Source: Elusimicrobiota bacterium
GTDB lineage: Bacteria; Elusimicrobiota; Elusimicrobia; UBA1565; UBA9628
Direction: 5' to 3'
DNA length: 64,000 nt
Assembly: GCA_030696455.1 (NCBI GenBank)
Contig: JAUYSH010000043.1
Span: 25,538 to 89,537 of the forward strand
Below are positions 15,788 through 24,628 of the stretch, piece after piece. The translations under genes and the position numbers were made by a program. The notes under the pieces were generated by a model. That model worked only from the letters and a program-made list of their open reading frames with translations, was not told where the DNA came from and made no database searches. Every line of letters starts with the position of its first letter. Positions within the stretch are counted from its first letter, which is position 1.

Positions 15788-16579
15788 ATGAAATTCCGAT
15801 TCGCGCTGCTGTCCGCCCTGCTCCTCCTGGGAACCTCCGGCCTCCGCGCCGAGGAGCCCACCTCCTCCGCGGTCAAGATCAAGCCCAAGGCCGCGCGCGC
15901 CGCCCACGCCGCCGGCGGCGGCGTGACCCCCGACACCGACGTCATCGACGCTCCGACGACCGCGGTGCTCGACAACTACGGCTACTCGGCCCGCTCGCGC
16001 TTCTACTCGCGGGGCGGCCTGCTGCAGTATCTCTCCTTCGGGGTCTACCCCGGCATCAACCTCGGCGCCTCCGCCGCGATCGACGGCCTCATCGGCGACG
16101 AGCGCAAGGTGCGCATGCGCGCGCCGACGGCGCAGGTCAAGTACCGCTTCTACGAGGGCGACGCCGACATGCCTTCCTTCGCGGTCGGCTTCGACGGCCA
16201 GGGCTACAAATACAACGCCGGCATCCGCCGCTTCAACCAGCGCCAGCGGGGCTTCTATGTCGTGGCCAGCAAGGAGCTCGGCGTGCCCGGCCTCCAGCTC
16301 CACCCGTCGTTCAACGTCTCCGATTTCGACTCGAACGGCATCTTCGGCGCCATCCCGCTCTCGATCAACATCCGCGACAAGGCCTCCATCCTGCTCGAGT
16401 GGGACAATATCGCGAACTGGAGCGACTCCCGGCTCAACGCAGGGCTACGAGCTTACCTTACCCCGAATTTTCACGTGGACTTCGCCGTGCGCGCGCTCGG
16501 CGCGGGCGGAGACTACAGCGACGGCACCCCGCGGGGGCCGGAACGAGTCGTGCAGCTCAAGTATTCCAACAGCTTTTGA
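15788..16579 (+). CDS. Outer-membrane beta-barrel protein of unknown function
   Basis: 263 residues from ATG 15788 (AGGA 7 nt upstream); the frame opens at a TTG in 15767, rejected because the signal peptide starts at MKFRFALLSALLLLGTSGLRA. The mature part has alternating hydrophobic/polar strands with aromatic girdles, such as GGLLQYLSFGVYPGINLGAS, and ends in VVQLKYSNSF, a terminal Phe as recognised by the BAM machinery. The pattern resembles YjbH/porin-like barrels. Residues about 25-60 are Ala/Lys-rich and probably periplasmic. Specific function is unknown. Confidence 0.75.
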   Translation: MKFRFALLSALLLLGTSGLRAEEPTSSAVKIKPKAARAAHAAGGGVTPDTDVIDAPTTAVLDNYGYSARSRFYSRGGLLQYLSFGVYPGINLGASAAIDGLIGDERKVRMRAPTAQVKYRFYEGDADMPSFAVGFDGQGYKYNAGIRRFNQRQRGFYVVASKELGVPGLQLHPSFNVSDFDSNGIFGAIPLSINIRDKASILLEWDNIANWSDSRLNAGLRAYLTPNFHVDFAVRALGAGGDYSDGTPRGPERVVQLKYSNSF

Positions 16580-16597
16580 AGCGGAGAGATCTTTCAC

Positions 16598-17623
16598 ATG
16601 GCTAAGAGAATCGCGATCCTCACCGGCGGCGGAGACTGCCCCGGCCTCAACCCGGCGATCCGGGGCGTCGTCCTGAAGGCGGCCAAGCTCGGCTACGAGT
16701 GCGTCGGCATCCAGGAAGGCTGGAAGGGCATGATCAACGGCACGGCCAAGCCCATCGGCCCCGACGACGTCCGCGAGATGGTGGGCCGCGGCGGCACGAT
16801 GCTCGGCACGTCGCGCACGAACCCCTACAAGAAGGAGGGCGGCGTCGAGGGCGTGCTGAACACCTTCAAGAAGCTCGACCTCCACGCGCTCGTCGCGATG
16901 GGCGGCGAGGACACGCTCGGCGTGGCGAACAAGCTTTACAAGGAGCACAAGGTCAACGTCGTCGGCGTGCCCAAGACGATGGACAACGACCTCGACGCCA
17001 CGGACGCGACCTTCGGTTTTGATACCGCCGCCACGCTGGCGATGGAAGCCGTCGAACGTCTGCGCGACACCGGCCGCTCCCACCGCCGCATCATGGTCCT
17101 CGAGGTCATGGGCCGCCACGCCGGCTGGGTCGCCCTCTACACCGCCATCGGCGGCGGCGCCGACTACCTGTGCCTGCCCGAGCGCCCCGTCGACGTCAAG
17201 GACATGTGCGAGAAGCTCAAGGCCGCGCACGCCAAGCGCCAGGTCGCCATCGTCGTGGCCTCCGAGGCCGTCGACATCCCCGGCGAGAAGAAGGAGGAGG
17301 CGCTCGACGAGTTCGGGCACATGATCCTCAAGGACCGCGGCGTCGCCGAGCGCCTGACCAAGATCATCGAAGCGGAGACCAAGATCGAGACCCGCTCCGC
17401 CGTCATCGGCCATATGCAGCGCGGCGGCGCTCCCACTCTCTTCGACCGGATTTTAGGAACGCGGGTGGGCGTCCTCGCCGCGGACCTCGTTCATGCGGGC
17501 AAGTTCGGCCACATGGCGGCGCTCAAGGGCGACGCCGTGGTCGCCGTCAGCCTCGAAGCCGCGACCGCCAAGCTCAAGACCGTGACGCCCGAGTGGCTTA
17601 AATTCTCGGACGATCTGCTCTGA
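16598..17623 (+). CDS. pfp: Phosphofructokinase, predicted pyrophosphate-dependent
   Basis: 341 residues. It phosphorylates fructose 6-phosphate to the 1,6-bisphosphate. Motifs: GGDCPGLNPAIRG (phosphoryl donor site), GGED at 102-105, PKTMDNDLDATDATFGFDTA (catalytic D residues) and MGRHAGW. D105 and K126 sit at the two positions (104 and 124 in E. coli numbering) that, in the family literature, distinguish PPi-using enzymes (Asp, Lys) from ATP users (Gly, Gly). I therefore predict PPi as donor, which makes the step reversible. GGAGAG precedes the ATG. The gene follows the barrel gene by 18 nt. Confidence 0.9.
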   Translation: MAKRIAILTGGGDCPGLNPAIRGVVLKAAKLGYECVGIQEGWKGMINGTAKPIGPDDVREMVGRGGTMLGTSRTNPYKKEGGVEGVLNTFKKLDLHALVAMGGEDTLGVANKLYKEHKVNVVGVPKTMDNDLDATDATFGFDTAATLAMEAVERLRDTGRSHRRIMVLEVMGRHAGWVALYTAIGGGADYLCLPERPVDVKDMCEKLKAAHAKRQVAIVVASEAVDIPGEKKEEALDEFGHMILKDRGVAERLTKIIEAETKIETRSAVIGHMQRGGAPTLFDRILGTRVGVLAADLVHAGKFGHMAALKGDAVVAVSLEAATAKLKTVTPEWLKFSDDLL

Positions 17624-17638
17624 CCTGACCGGAGAACG

Positions 17639-18217
17639 ATGGGCAACGACACGAAAGCCGGCGACGACCAGCGGTTCCAGCGCAAGACGGTCCTCGTCAA
17701 GCGCGCGCTGCAGCTGAAGTACATCGGGATGGTGTTCCTGAGCGTGCTGGTCGCGTCCATGATCGTGGGCGGCGACGTCTACTATTCCCTGATGAGGGTC
17801 ATGTTGACGGAGTGCCCGTCGGTCACCGACCGCGTCGTGCAGTTCAATACCGTTCTGCTCGTCAAGGTCGCTCTTTATCTCGGTCTGATGCTGCTGATCT
17901 CCTTGTATGTCTCGCATCGGTTCGCCGGTCCTATCTACCGCTTTGAAAAGAGCTGCCAGTCGCTGAGCTCCGGCGACCTCACCCACCGCGTCTCGCTGCG
18001 CACCGGCGACGAGCTGATGGAGCTCCAGGAGGAGTTCAACGGCATGGCCGCCTCGCTGCAGGCGCTGCTCCAGAAGGACCGCAACCTGGCCCACCGGCTC
18101 TCCGAGCGGATCGAGGAGATCGCCAAGCGCCTGCCCGCCGAGGCCGGCGGCGCGCGAGACGACCTCAAGGCCTTCAAGCTCGAGCTCGACCATCTGACCA
18201 AGTCGTTCAAACTCTAG
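17639..18217 (+). CDS. Two-TM HAMP-domain membrane protein
   Basis: 192 residues. TM1 spans about 27-46 and TM2 about 71-91, with a short periplasmic loop containing one Cys. A HAMP domain (about 91-145; HRFAGPIYRFEKS and GDELMELQEEFN) and a helical tail follow. There is no kinase, cyclase or methyl-accepting domain, so it is a signal-relay module or truncated receptor. SD CGGAGAA precedes the ATG. It closes the operon with the receiver protein and could transmit a signal to it; that is inference from linkage only. Confidence 0.8.
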   Translation: MGNDTKAGDDQRFQRKTVLVKRALQLKYIGMVFLSVLVASMIVGGDVYYSLMRVMLTECPSVTDRVVQFNTVLLVKVALYLGLMLLISLYVSHRFAGPIYRFEKSCQSLSSGDLTHRVSLRTGDELMELQEEFNGMAASLQALLQKDRNLAHRLSERIEEIAKRLPAEAGGARDDLKAFKLELDHLTKSFKL

Positions 18218-18248
18218 ATGTTAAAGGCACTTCCATACCGACATCCGT

Positions 18249-18270
18249 GCCGGGCCGCTCGCGGCCCGGC
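18249..18270. other. GC-rich hairpin between the HAMP and TolC-like genes
   Basis: 10-bp perfect arms, 18249-18258 and 18261-18270, around a TC centre. There is no T-run. It may terminate the upstream operon with Rho help or lie in the leader of the tolC-like gene. Nothing else is seen in 18218-18294. Confidence 0.45.
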
Positions 18271-18294
18271 CTGACCGCGCCCGCCGCACCGCCC

Positions 18295-19593
18295 ATGCTC
18301 AACCGACTCCTCGCCGCCACGCTTTCCCTCGTCCTCGCGGGAGCGCCCGCCATCGCCGCGAACGGCGGCGAGGCGCCTAATAGGGCGTCGCTCGAGCGGG
18401 TCTACACCCTCGACGAGACCCTGCGCCTGATGCGCAACGATCCCAAGCTGCAGAGCGCCGAGCAGGGCGTGCTCATCGCGGACGCGCGGGTCACCGAGGC
18501 GCGCCTGCGCTTCCTGCCCGACATCGGCCTGCAGGCGAGCGCCACCAAATATCACGCCCGCTATCCGTTCGCGCTGTCCCCCGAATTCCGCAGCCTGCTG
18601 CTGTTCCCCGGAGCGGCGAGCGAGAACATCTACTCCGGCCGAGCCTATTTCAACATGCCTCTGTACGAGGGCCGGCGCACGATGAACACGCTGCGGCTGG
18701 CGCAGGCGTCGCAGAAGCAGGCCCTGTCGGACCGCGAGTCGGTCCGGCTCGACGTGCGCCTGCGCGCGATGGAGGCCTTCTACCGCCTCCTGCTCGCCCA
18801 GGAGCGCGCCGCGGCGTTCTCCCGGTACCTGGAGAGCGTCGAGGCGTCGGCGGGCAAGGGCGACCTCGGGCCGTGGGAGCGCGTCGAGTCGGAGGCCACG
18901 CTCGGCGCCGCGCGCTCGCGCGCCGCGGAGGCCCGCCACGCGCTCGACGACGCGCGCCTGCAGTTCCTCAATACCTTGAGCCTCGAGCTCGACACCCCCT
19001 TCCGCGTGTCGGGCGAACTCGCGACCCGTCCGGTGCGGGCGGAGGTCGAAAAGGCCGTGATCTGGGCGATGGAACTGCGCCCCGAGCTCCAGTCGCAGAC
19101 CTATCGCGTGCAGATGGACGCCATCGGCGTGAACCTCGCCATCGGCCGCCGCAATCCGACCGTTTTTCTCGCCGGCGACTACGAGCTGACCGCCCAGCGC
19201 TTCCCCCTCAAGAACAACAACTGGGACGTGACCCTCGGCATCAAGGTCCCCTTCGCCTACGACTTCTGGAGCCAGATCAAGCAGAAGCGCGCCGAGCAGC
19301 GCCAGGGCGAGCTGACCCGCGCGGAGCTGCAGGACCGCGTGCGCCTCGAGGTGCGCCAGGCGGCCGAGACTTTGCGCTGGTGGCAGGAGGAATGGCCGCG
19401 CCGCGAGAGCCAGTGGAAGAAGATCCAGTCCCTCTACGACGAGGCCGCCGGCAAGCCCGGTGCTGCGCTTTCGCGCCTGAGGGCCCTCAACGGCGTCCTC
19501 GAGCTGCAGCTCTCCCATCTCGCCGCCGTGACGGAGCACATCCTGGCCCGGGCGCGCTTCGAGCGCGCGGTCGGCCGGGAGCTCCCTCAGTGA
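18295..19593 (+). CDS. TolC-like outer-membrane efflux protein
   Basis: 432 residues from ATG 18295, which gives a signal peptide (MLNRLLAATLSLVLAGAPAIA). The frame extends to a GTG at 18247 without support. Two OEP repeats are visible, each with long amphipathic helices (LDETLRLMRNDPKLQSAEQG early; RAEQRQGELTRAELQDRVRL late) and short strands. Such proteins form trimeric outer-membrane ducts for efflux pumps or type I secretion. No inner-membrane pump or adaptor is adjacent. Instead it leads an envelope operon with a patatin, a TPR protein and dap genes; the partner pump must be elsewhere. Confidence 0.85.
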   Translation: MLNRLLAATLSLVLAGAPAIAANGGEAPNRASLERVYTLDETLRLMRNDPKLQSAEQGVLIADARVTEARLRFLPDIGLQASATKYHARYPFALSPEFRSLLLFPGAASENIYSGRAYFNMPLYEGRRTMNTLRLAQASQKQALSDRESVRLDVRLRAMEAFYRLLLAQERAAAFSRYLESVEASAGKGDLGPWERVESEATLGAARSRAAEARHALDDARLQFLNTLSLELDTPFRVSGELATRPVRAEVEKAVIWAMELRPELQSQTYRVQMDAIGVNLAIGRRNPTVFLAGDYELTAQRFPLKNNNWDVTLGIKVPFAYDFWSQIKQKRAEQRQGELTRAELQDRVRLEVRQAAETLRWWQEEWPRRESQWKKIQSLYDEAAGKPGAALSRLRALNGVLELQLSHLAAVTEHILARARFERAVGRELPQ

Positions 19594-20564
19594 ACCGGCC
19601 GGCGGCCGCGGCGCTGCTCTCGGCGCTGCTCTCGGCCCCGGCCGCGGCGGCGCCGGACCTGAGCCCCGACGCCCTCCTGCGCGACCACCTGTGGCGCGAG
19701 GTCCGCCAGGCCCCGGCGTCCCGCCGCCCCAAGGTCGGACTCGTGCTGTCGGCGGGGTCGCTGCGCGCGGTCGCGCACGTCGGCGTCATCCACGCCCTCG
19801 AGGACGCCGGCTTCCCCGTGGACATGGTCGCGGGCACCTCGATGGGCGCGGTCATCGGCGCGATGTACGCCTCGGGCCTGCCGCCCAAGCGCCTGCGGGA
19901 TTTCGCCACCTCGATCAATGTCGGCAGCGGCAACAATCTCACCGCGGCGAGCCTGATCTCCCTGCTGCTGTTCGACAAGCTGCTGTCCTCGGAGAACACC
20001 GAGCTCTTGCTGCGCAAGCACATCGGCGGCGCCCGCTTCGACCAGACGCTCAAGCCTTTCGCCTGCGTGGCGATGGACGTCTACACGGGCGAGAAGGTCA
20101 TCTTTCGCGACGGCGACGTGGCCACGGCGGTGCGCGCGAGCATGAACCTGCCCGGCATCTTCAGACCCATCGAGTACCGCCACCGCTTCCTGGTCGACGG
20201 CGGCGTCGTCGACTACATCCCCGTCGACGCCGCCAAGCTCCTCGGCGCGGAGTGGACGATCGCGAGCGTCACCGAGACGGACTACACGACCTCGCGGCCG
20301 GAGAACGTGCTGGAGTCGCTGCTGCAGGTCATCGACATCCGAGGCTCTTACTTATCCCGAGAACAGCGCAAGCAGGCCGACTTCATCATCGAGCCGCCCG
20401 TCGGCGACATCGGCATGTTCGAGGATCACCGCATACTCGAGGCCATCGACAAGGGCGCCGTCATGGCGGCCGCGCGCCTCGAGGCGGCCAAGGAAAGCCT
20501 GATCCTGGCCTCGATCCCCAAGCTCCGCGCCGGCTGGGGCCCGAAGGAGGCCAAGCCCGAATGA
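19590..20564 (+). CDS. Secreted patatin-like phospholipase (RssA-like)
   Basis: 324 residues from GTG 19590, overlapping the TolC-like stop (GTGA). An N-terminal signal-like segment (about 1-22, Ala-rich) precedes a compact patatin domain: oxyanion region LVLSAGSLRAVAHVG, nucleophile S84 in GTSMGAV, and D203 in VDGGVVDY. The dyad is intact, so lipid acyl hydrolase activity is likely. It is shorter than the cNMP-patatin at 8889 and lacks its regulatory domain. Linkage to an outer-membrane channel and a TPR protein suggests envelope lipid turnover in the periplasm. Confidence 0.87.
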   Translation: MNRPAAAALLSALLSAPAAAAPDLSPDALLRDHLWREVRQAPASRRPKVGLVLSAGSLRAVAHVGVIHALEDAGFPVDMVAGTSMGAVIGAMYASGLPPKRLRDFATSINVGSGNNLTAASLISLLLFDKLLSSENTELLLRKHIGGARFDQTLKPFACVAMDVYTGEKVIFRDGDVATAVRASMNLPGIFRPIEYRHRFLVDGGVVDYIPVDAAKLLGAEWTIASVTETDYTTSRPENVLESLLQVIDIRGSYLSREQRKQADFIIEPPVGDIGMFEDHRILEAIDKGAVMAAARLEAAKESLILASIPKLRAGWGPKEAKPE

Positions 20565-21568
20565 GGTCCCTTTCTTGCGGCGTGTGGAAGGGACATTTCC
20601 TCGCCTTATGGCTCGGTCAGCCCCTCCTCATACTGCTGCTTATGGCGGGGCCCGCGCGCGCGTGGCGCCTGTGGGGCGAGCCGTCGGACAAGAAGATCCG
20701 CCCGGTGCAGGAGCTCGCCGACGCGCGCAAGAGCGCGGAGGTCGTCGCCGCGCTGACGCCCGACTTCATGCAGACCCTGCGCGGGACCGACCTGCGCCAG
20801 GCCTATGTCCTCAAGGGCGACGGCCTCTCCGCGCTGGGCCGCGTCGACGAGGCTCTCGGCGTCTACCAGCTCGGCGTCCGCCTGTTCCCCAAGAACGTCG
20901 ACCTGCTCACGCGCCAGGGCGACGTGCTTCACTCCACCGGCCTCGACGAGCAGGCCCGCGCCTTTTATCTGCGGGCGCTGATCTACGAGCCGCGGCACTT
21001 CGGCGCCCACCTGGGCCTGGCCGAGATCGACCGGCGCCTGGGCTTCTTCGACCGCTCCGCATCGCACTACGAGATCGCGCTCGAGACGCTCGAGAAGCGC
21101 GCCGACGTTTGGCGTTCCTACGCCGAGACTTTGCTCGCGCAGCGCGACTGGACGACCGCCGAACTGGCCATCGCGCGCGCGATCTCCCTCGATGGGCAGA
21201 ACGCCGACGGCCATGTCCTGACCGCATTCGCCCGCCGCGCCCAGGGCGATCTGCCCGGCGCGCTGGCGGCCCTCGACGAGGCCCAGGCGCGCGGGGCCGG
21301 CGTCGGCGCGCGCCGCGCCCGGGCCCTGTGGCTCGTCGAGGCCGGAAAGCCGGCGGAGGCGCTCGCGCAGGCCGACGCCGTCCTCAAGGAGGTTCCGGGG
21401 GACGGGGCGGCCCTGTGGGCCCGCGCCCGGGCCCTGATTTCCCTTGGGCGCGACTCCGACGCGCGCAGGGTCCTCGCGAACCTGGCCGATCCGGCGCGCT
21501 TCGACCTAGCCGCGCGCGCGGCCCGCGGCCTGGGCTCCGCGCTCGCCGCGCCGGGGGACCCGAGATGA
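20561..21568 (+). CDS. TPR-repeat protein with signal anchor
   Basis: 335 residues, starting in an ATGA overlap with the patatin stop. A hydrophobic segment at about 18-33 (LGQPLLILLLMAGPARAW) is a signal peptide or anchor. The rest is at least six TPR units (for example GRVDEALGVYQLGVRLFPKN and GDLPGALAALDEAQARG). TPR arrays mediate protein-protein contacts. Its place between a lipase and dapF gives no direct function. It overlaps dapF by 4 nt. Confidence 0.82.
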   Translation: MRSLSCGVWKGHFLALWLGQPLLILLLMAGPARAWRLWGEPSDKKIRPVQELADARKSAEVVAALTPDFMQTLRGTDLRQAYVLKGDGLSALGRVDEALGVYQLGVRLFPKNVDLLTRQGDVLHSTGLDEQARAFYLRALIYEPRHFGAHLGLAEIDRRLGFFDRSASHYEIALETLEKRADVWRSYAETLLAQRDWTTAELAIARAISLDGQNADGHVLTAFARRAQGDLPGALAALDEAQARGAGVGARRARALWLVEAGKPAEALAQADAVLKEVPGDGAALWARARALISLGRDSDARRVLANLADPARFDLAARAARGLGSALAAPGDPR

Positions 21569-22344
21569 ACGTCCCCTTCTGGAAGCTCACGGGCGCGGGC
21601 AACGACTTCGTGCTGCTCTCGGGCCTGCCCAAGGGGAAATCCGGCGCGGCCCTGGCGCGGGCCCTGTGCGACCGGCGCTCCGGCGTCGGAGCCGACGGTC
21701 TTCTGGTCATGTCCCGCCGCGCGGGGAAGGTCCGCCTCGACTATTGGAACGCTGACGGCTCCGCCGCGTTCTGCGGCAACGGCTCGCGCTGCGCGGCGCT
21801 GTGGGCGGCGGCGAGGGGCTGGGTGAAGGGAAAGGAATTCACGCTGGACACCAACCGCGGGCCGCTGACGGCGCGGCTGACGGGGAAGGGGCGGGCCGAG
21901 GTGACGATGCCCTCGCCGAGAGGGCTGCGTTTGGGCGTCAACGTCAAAACGGAAGGGCGCTCGCTCCAGGCGCATTATGTCGACACGGGGGTCCCTCACG
22001 CCGTCGTGTTCGTGCCCGACATAGACAAGGTGCGGGTCGACAAAGTCGGACGGGCCCTTCGCGTCCACAAGGCCTTCGGGCGCGCGGGCGCCAACGTCGA
22101 TTTCGTGGAGATAAGAAAAAATCTGCTGTTCGTTCGAACGTACGAACGAGGCGTCGAAGCCGAAACGCTCGCGTGCGGCACCGGGGTCGTCGCCGCCGCG
22201 TTCGTGTCCCGCGTGCTCGGCTTCGACCGTTCGCCCGTTCGCGTCGCGGTCCGCGGAGGAGACGCCCTTTGCGTTTCGTTCGACGACGGCCCCCGCCTGG
22301 AAGGCCCCGGCAAGATCGTGTTCTCTGGAGAGGTCACCTTATGA
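21565..22344 (+). CDS. dapF: Diaminopimelate epimerase
   Basis: 259 residues. It converts LL-DAP to meso-DAP for lysine and peptidoglycan. Both catalytic cysteines are present: C70 in AFCGNGSRC and C204 in TLACGTGVVAA. The N-terminal TGAGNDFVLL and GVGADGLL segments are also typical. The length is slightly short for the family (about 275). ATGA overlaps couple it to the TPR gene upstream and dapA downstream. Meso-DAP use implies a Gram-negative-type A1gamma peptidoglycan. Confidence 0.96.
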   Translation: MNVPFWKLTGAGNDFVLLSGLPKGKSGAALARALCDRRSGVGADGLLVMSRRAGKVRLDYWNADGSAAFCGNGSRCAALWAAARGWVKGKEFTLDTNRGPLTARLTGKGRAEVTMPSPRGLRLGVNVKTEGRSLQAHYVDTGVPHAVVFVPDIDKVRVDKVGRALRVHKAFGRAGANVDFVEIRKNLLFVRTYERGVEAETLACGTGVVAAAFVSRVLGFDRSPVRVAVRGGDALCVSFDDGPRLEGPGKIVFSGEVTL

Positions 22345-23222
22345 AGCTCGAAGGCTCCTACGTCGCGCTCGTCACCCCGTTCGACCGGGAAGGCCGCCTC
22401 GATGAGGACGCCTACCGCCGGCTGATCCGCCGCCAGCTCAAGGCCGGCACGCGCGGCCTGGTGCCCTGCGGCTCCACGGGCGAGGCCGCGACCTTGCTGC
22501 ACGAGGAATACCGCCGCGCCATCGAGATCGCCTGCGACGAGTCCCGCGGCGAGGTCCCCGTCATCGCCGGCGTGGGCGCGAACGCGACCTGGAAGGCCGT
22601 CGAGTCCGCGCGCGAGGCCGAGAGCCTCGGCGCCGACGCGCTCCTCGTGCTCGCCCCCTACTACAACAAGCCGACCCAGGATGGGATTTATCAGCACTTC
22701 CGCGCCGTCGCGCGCGAGTCCCGCCTGCCCATCGTCGTCTACAACATCCCCGGCCGCACGGGCGTGAACATACTCCCCAAGACTTTGGCGCGCCTGGCCA
22801 AGGATTTTCCCACGATCGTGGCGGTCAAGGAGGCGGCCGGCTCCCTCGACCAGGTCTCGGAGATTTTGACGCTGACGAAGCCGGGCTTCACCGTCCTCTC
22901 CGGCGACGACTCTCTGACGCTGCCGATGATGTCTATCGGCGCGCGCGGCGTCGTTTCGGTCGTCGCCAATATCGCGCCGCGTGCAACGCAGGCCTTGTGC
23001 GCGGCCGCGCTCAAAGGCGATTACAAGCGCGCCGCCGCCCTGCATCTCAAGCTCTTCCCCCTGATCAAGTCCCTGTTCGTCGAGACCAATCCGATCCCGG
23101 TCAAGGCCGCCCTGTCGATGATGGGGCTGTGCCGCCCGGAGCCGCGCCTGCCGCTGACCCCTCTCACGACCGAAAATCGCCCCACGCTGAAGAAGGCGCT
23201 CAAGGAGTTCAACCTCATATGA
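22341..23222 (+). CDS. dapA: 4-Hydroxy-tetrahydrodipicolinate synthase
   Basis: 293 residues. It condenses pyruvate with aspartate semialdehyde at the entry to lysine/DAP synthesis. The Schiff-base K163 (VAVKEAAG), Y134 (YNIPGRTG) and the GSTGEA substrate loop (44-49) are present, and it has the family's usual length. It starts at ATG 22341 in ATGA overlap with dapF. Other DAP genes (dapB, lysC, asd) are not in the window. Together with dapF and the peptide transporter that follows, the run serves cell-wall precursor supply. Confidence 0.96.
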   Translation: MKLEGSYVALVTPFDREGRLDEDAYRRLIRRQLKAGTRGLVPCGSTGEAATLLHEEYRRAIEIACDESRGEVPVIAGVGANATWKAVESAREAESLGADALLVLAPYYNKPTQDGIYQHFRAVARESRLPIVVYNIPGRTGVNILPKTLARLAKDFPTIVAVKEAAGSLDQVSEILTLTKPGFTVLSGDDSLTLPMMSIGARGVVSVVANIAPRATQALCAAALKGDYKRAAALHLKLFPLIKSLFVETNPIPVKAALSMMGLCRPEPRLPLTPLTTENRPTLKKALKEFNLI

Positions 23223-24625
23223 CCACCGCCGACGCCGCCTTCCCCGTACCGGCCGTCAAAGCCGCGGGCTTCCCGCCCCAGATCAAGTACATCGTCGGCA
23301 ACGAGCTGTGCGAGCGCTTCAGCTACTACGGCATGCGCGCCATCCTCACCGTGTTCATGGTCTCGCATCTCGCGATGCCCAAGAACGAGGCGACGGCCGT
23401 GTACCACTACTTCGTCTCGGCCTGCTACTTCACGCCGCTGCTCGGCGCGTGGCTCTCCGACCGCTACTGGGGCAAGTACAAGACGATCATGACGCTCTCG
23501 ATCGTGTACTGCTTGGGCCATCTCGTGCTCGCTTTATTCGAGACCAAGACCGGGATCTACTTCGGCCTGGGCCTGATCGCCCTCGGCAGCGGCGGCATCA
23601 AGCCGTGCGTGTCCGCGCACGTCGGCGACCAGTTCACCGACAAGAACAAGGAGCTGGTCCCGAAGATCTTCGACGTCTTCTACTTCGCGATCAACTTCGG
23701 CTCCTTCTTCTCGACCTTGCTGACACCCTGGATCCTCGTCAAGTACGGCCCCTCCTGGGCGTTCGGCATTCCCGGCATCCTGATGGCCGTCGCGACCGTC
23801 GTGTTCTGGGCGGGGCGCAAGCAGTTCGTCAACGTCCCCCCGACGGGCAAGACCGGCAAGGCCGGCTTCGTTCCGATCGCGTGGGCGGCCCTCAGCGGCA
23901 AGCGCAAGGAGGGCGGCGACTTCCTGAGCGCCGCCGAGGGCAAGTACGCCCCCGACGAGGTCGAGGGCGCGCGGGCGGCCATGGGCATCTTCAAGGTGTT
24001 CGCGACGGTCTCCGTGTTCTGGGCGCTTTTCGACCAGCACGGCTCGTCGTGGGTGCTCCAGGCCCAGCAGATGAACCTGGACTTCCTCGGCATCAAGTTC
24101 GAGGCCTCGCAGATCTCGGCGCTGAACCCGATCATGGTCATGGTGCTGATCCCGATCTTCTCCAAGGGCATATACCCCGGCGTCGAGAAGCTCACCGGCT
24201 GGGCGATGACGCCCCTGCGGCGCATGTCGGGCGGCATGGTCATCGCGGCGAGCTCGTTCGCCGCCGCGGCCATGATCCAGTCGGCGATCGACGCCGGCGG
24301 CGTGCCCTCCATCGGCTGGCAGTTCATCCCCTACCTGCTGATCACGGTCGCCGAGATCATGGTCTCGATCACCGGCCTCGAGTTCGCCTACACGCAGGCG
24401 CCGCGCGCGATGAAGAGCACGATCATGAGCTTCTGGCTCCTGACCGTGTTCGCCGGAAACATGCTGACCGCCTACGTCTCCGAGATCAACAAGTTCCAGG
24501 GCGCGGCGTTCTTCTGGTTCTTCGCCGCGCTGATGCTCGGCTTCTCGGGGGTGTTCATCTGGAGCGCGTCGCGCTACAAGGTGCGCGAATACCTCGAGGA
24601 CGGCACGGCTCCCGTCGGTCATTAA
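23219..24625 (+). CDS. POT/PTR2-family proton-dependent peptide transporter
   Basis: 468 residues with about 12-14 hydrophobic segments. The family signature NELCERFSYYG (28-38) carries the ExxERFxYYG motif needed for proton coupling, and the FYFAINFGS segment matches PTR2 signature 2. It imports di- or tripeptides with protons. It starts in ATGA overlap with dapA, so it is co-expressed with DAP synthesis; uptake of peptides as a source of amino acids or wall fragments is a reasonable inference. Start and length look normal. Confidence 0.93.
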   Translation: MTTADAAFPVPAVKAAGFPPQIKYIVGNELCERFSYYGMRAILTVFMVSHLAMPKNEATAVYHYFVSACYFTPLLGAWLSDRYWGKYKTIMTLSIVYCLGHLVLALFETKTGIYFGLGLIALGSGGIKPCVSAHVGDQFTDKNKELVPKIFDVFYFAINFGSFFSTLLTPWILVKYGPSWAFGIPGILMAVATVVFWAGRKQFVNVPPTGKTGKAGFVPIAWAALSGKRKEGGDFLSAAEGKYAPDEVEGARAAMGIFKVFATVSVFWALFDQHGSSWVLQAQQMNLDFLGIKFEASQISALNPIMVMVLIPIFSKGIYPGVEKLTGWAMTPLRRMSGGMVIAASSFAAAAMIQSAIDAGGVPSIGWQFIPYLLITVAEIMVSITGLEFAYTQAPRAMKSTIMSFWLLTVFAGNMLTAYVSEINKFQGAAFFWFFAALMLGFSGVFIWSASRYKVREYLEDGTAPVGH

Positions 24626-24628
24626 CGG

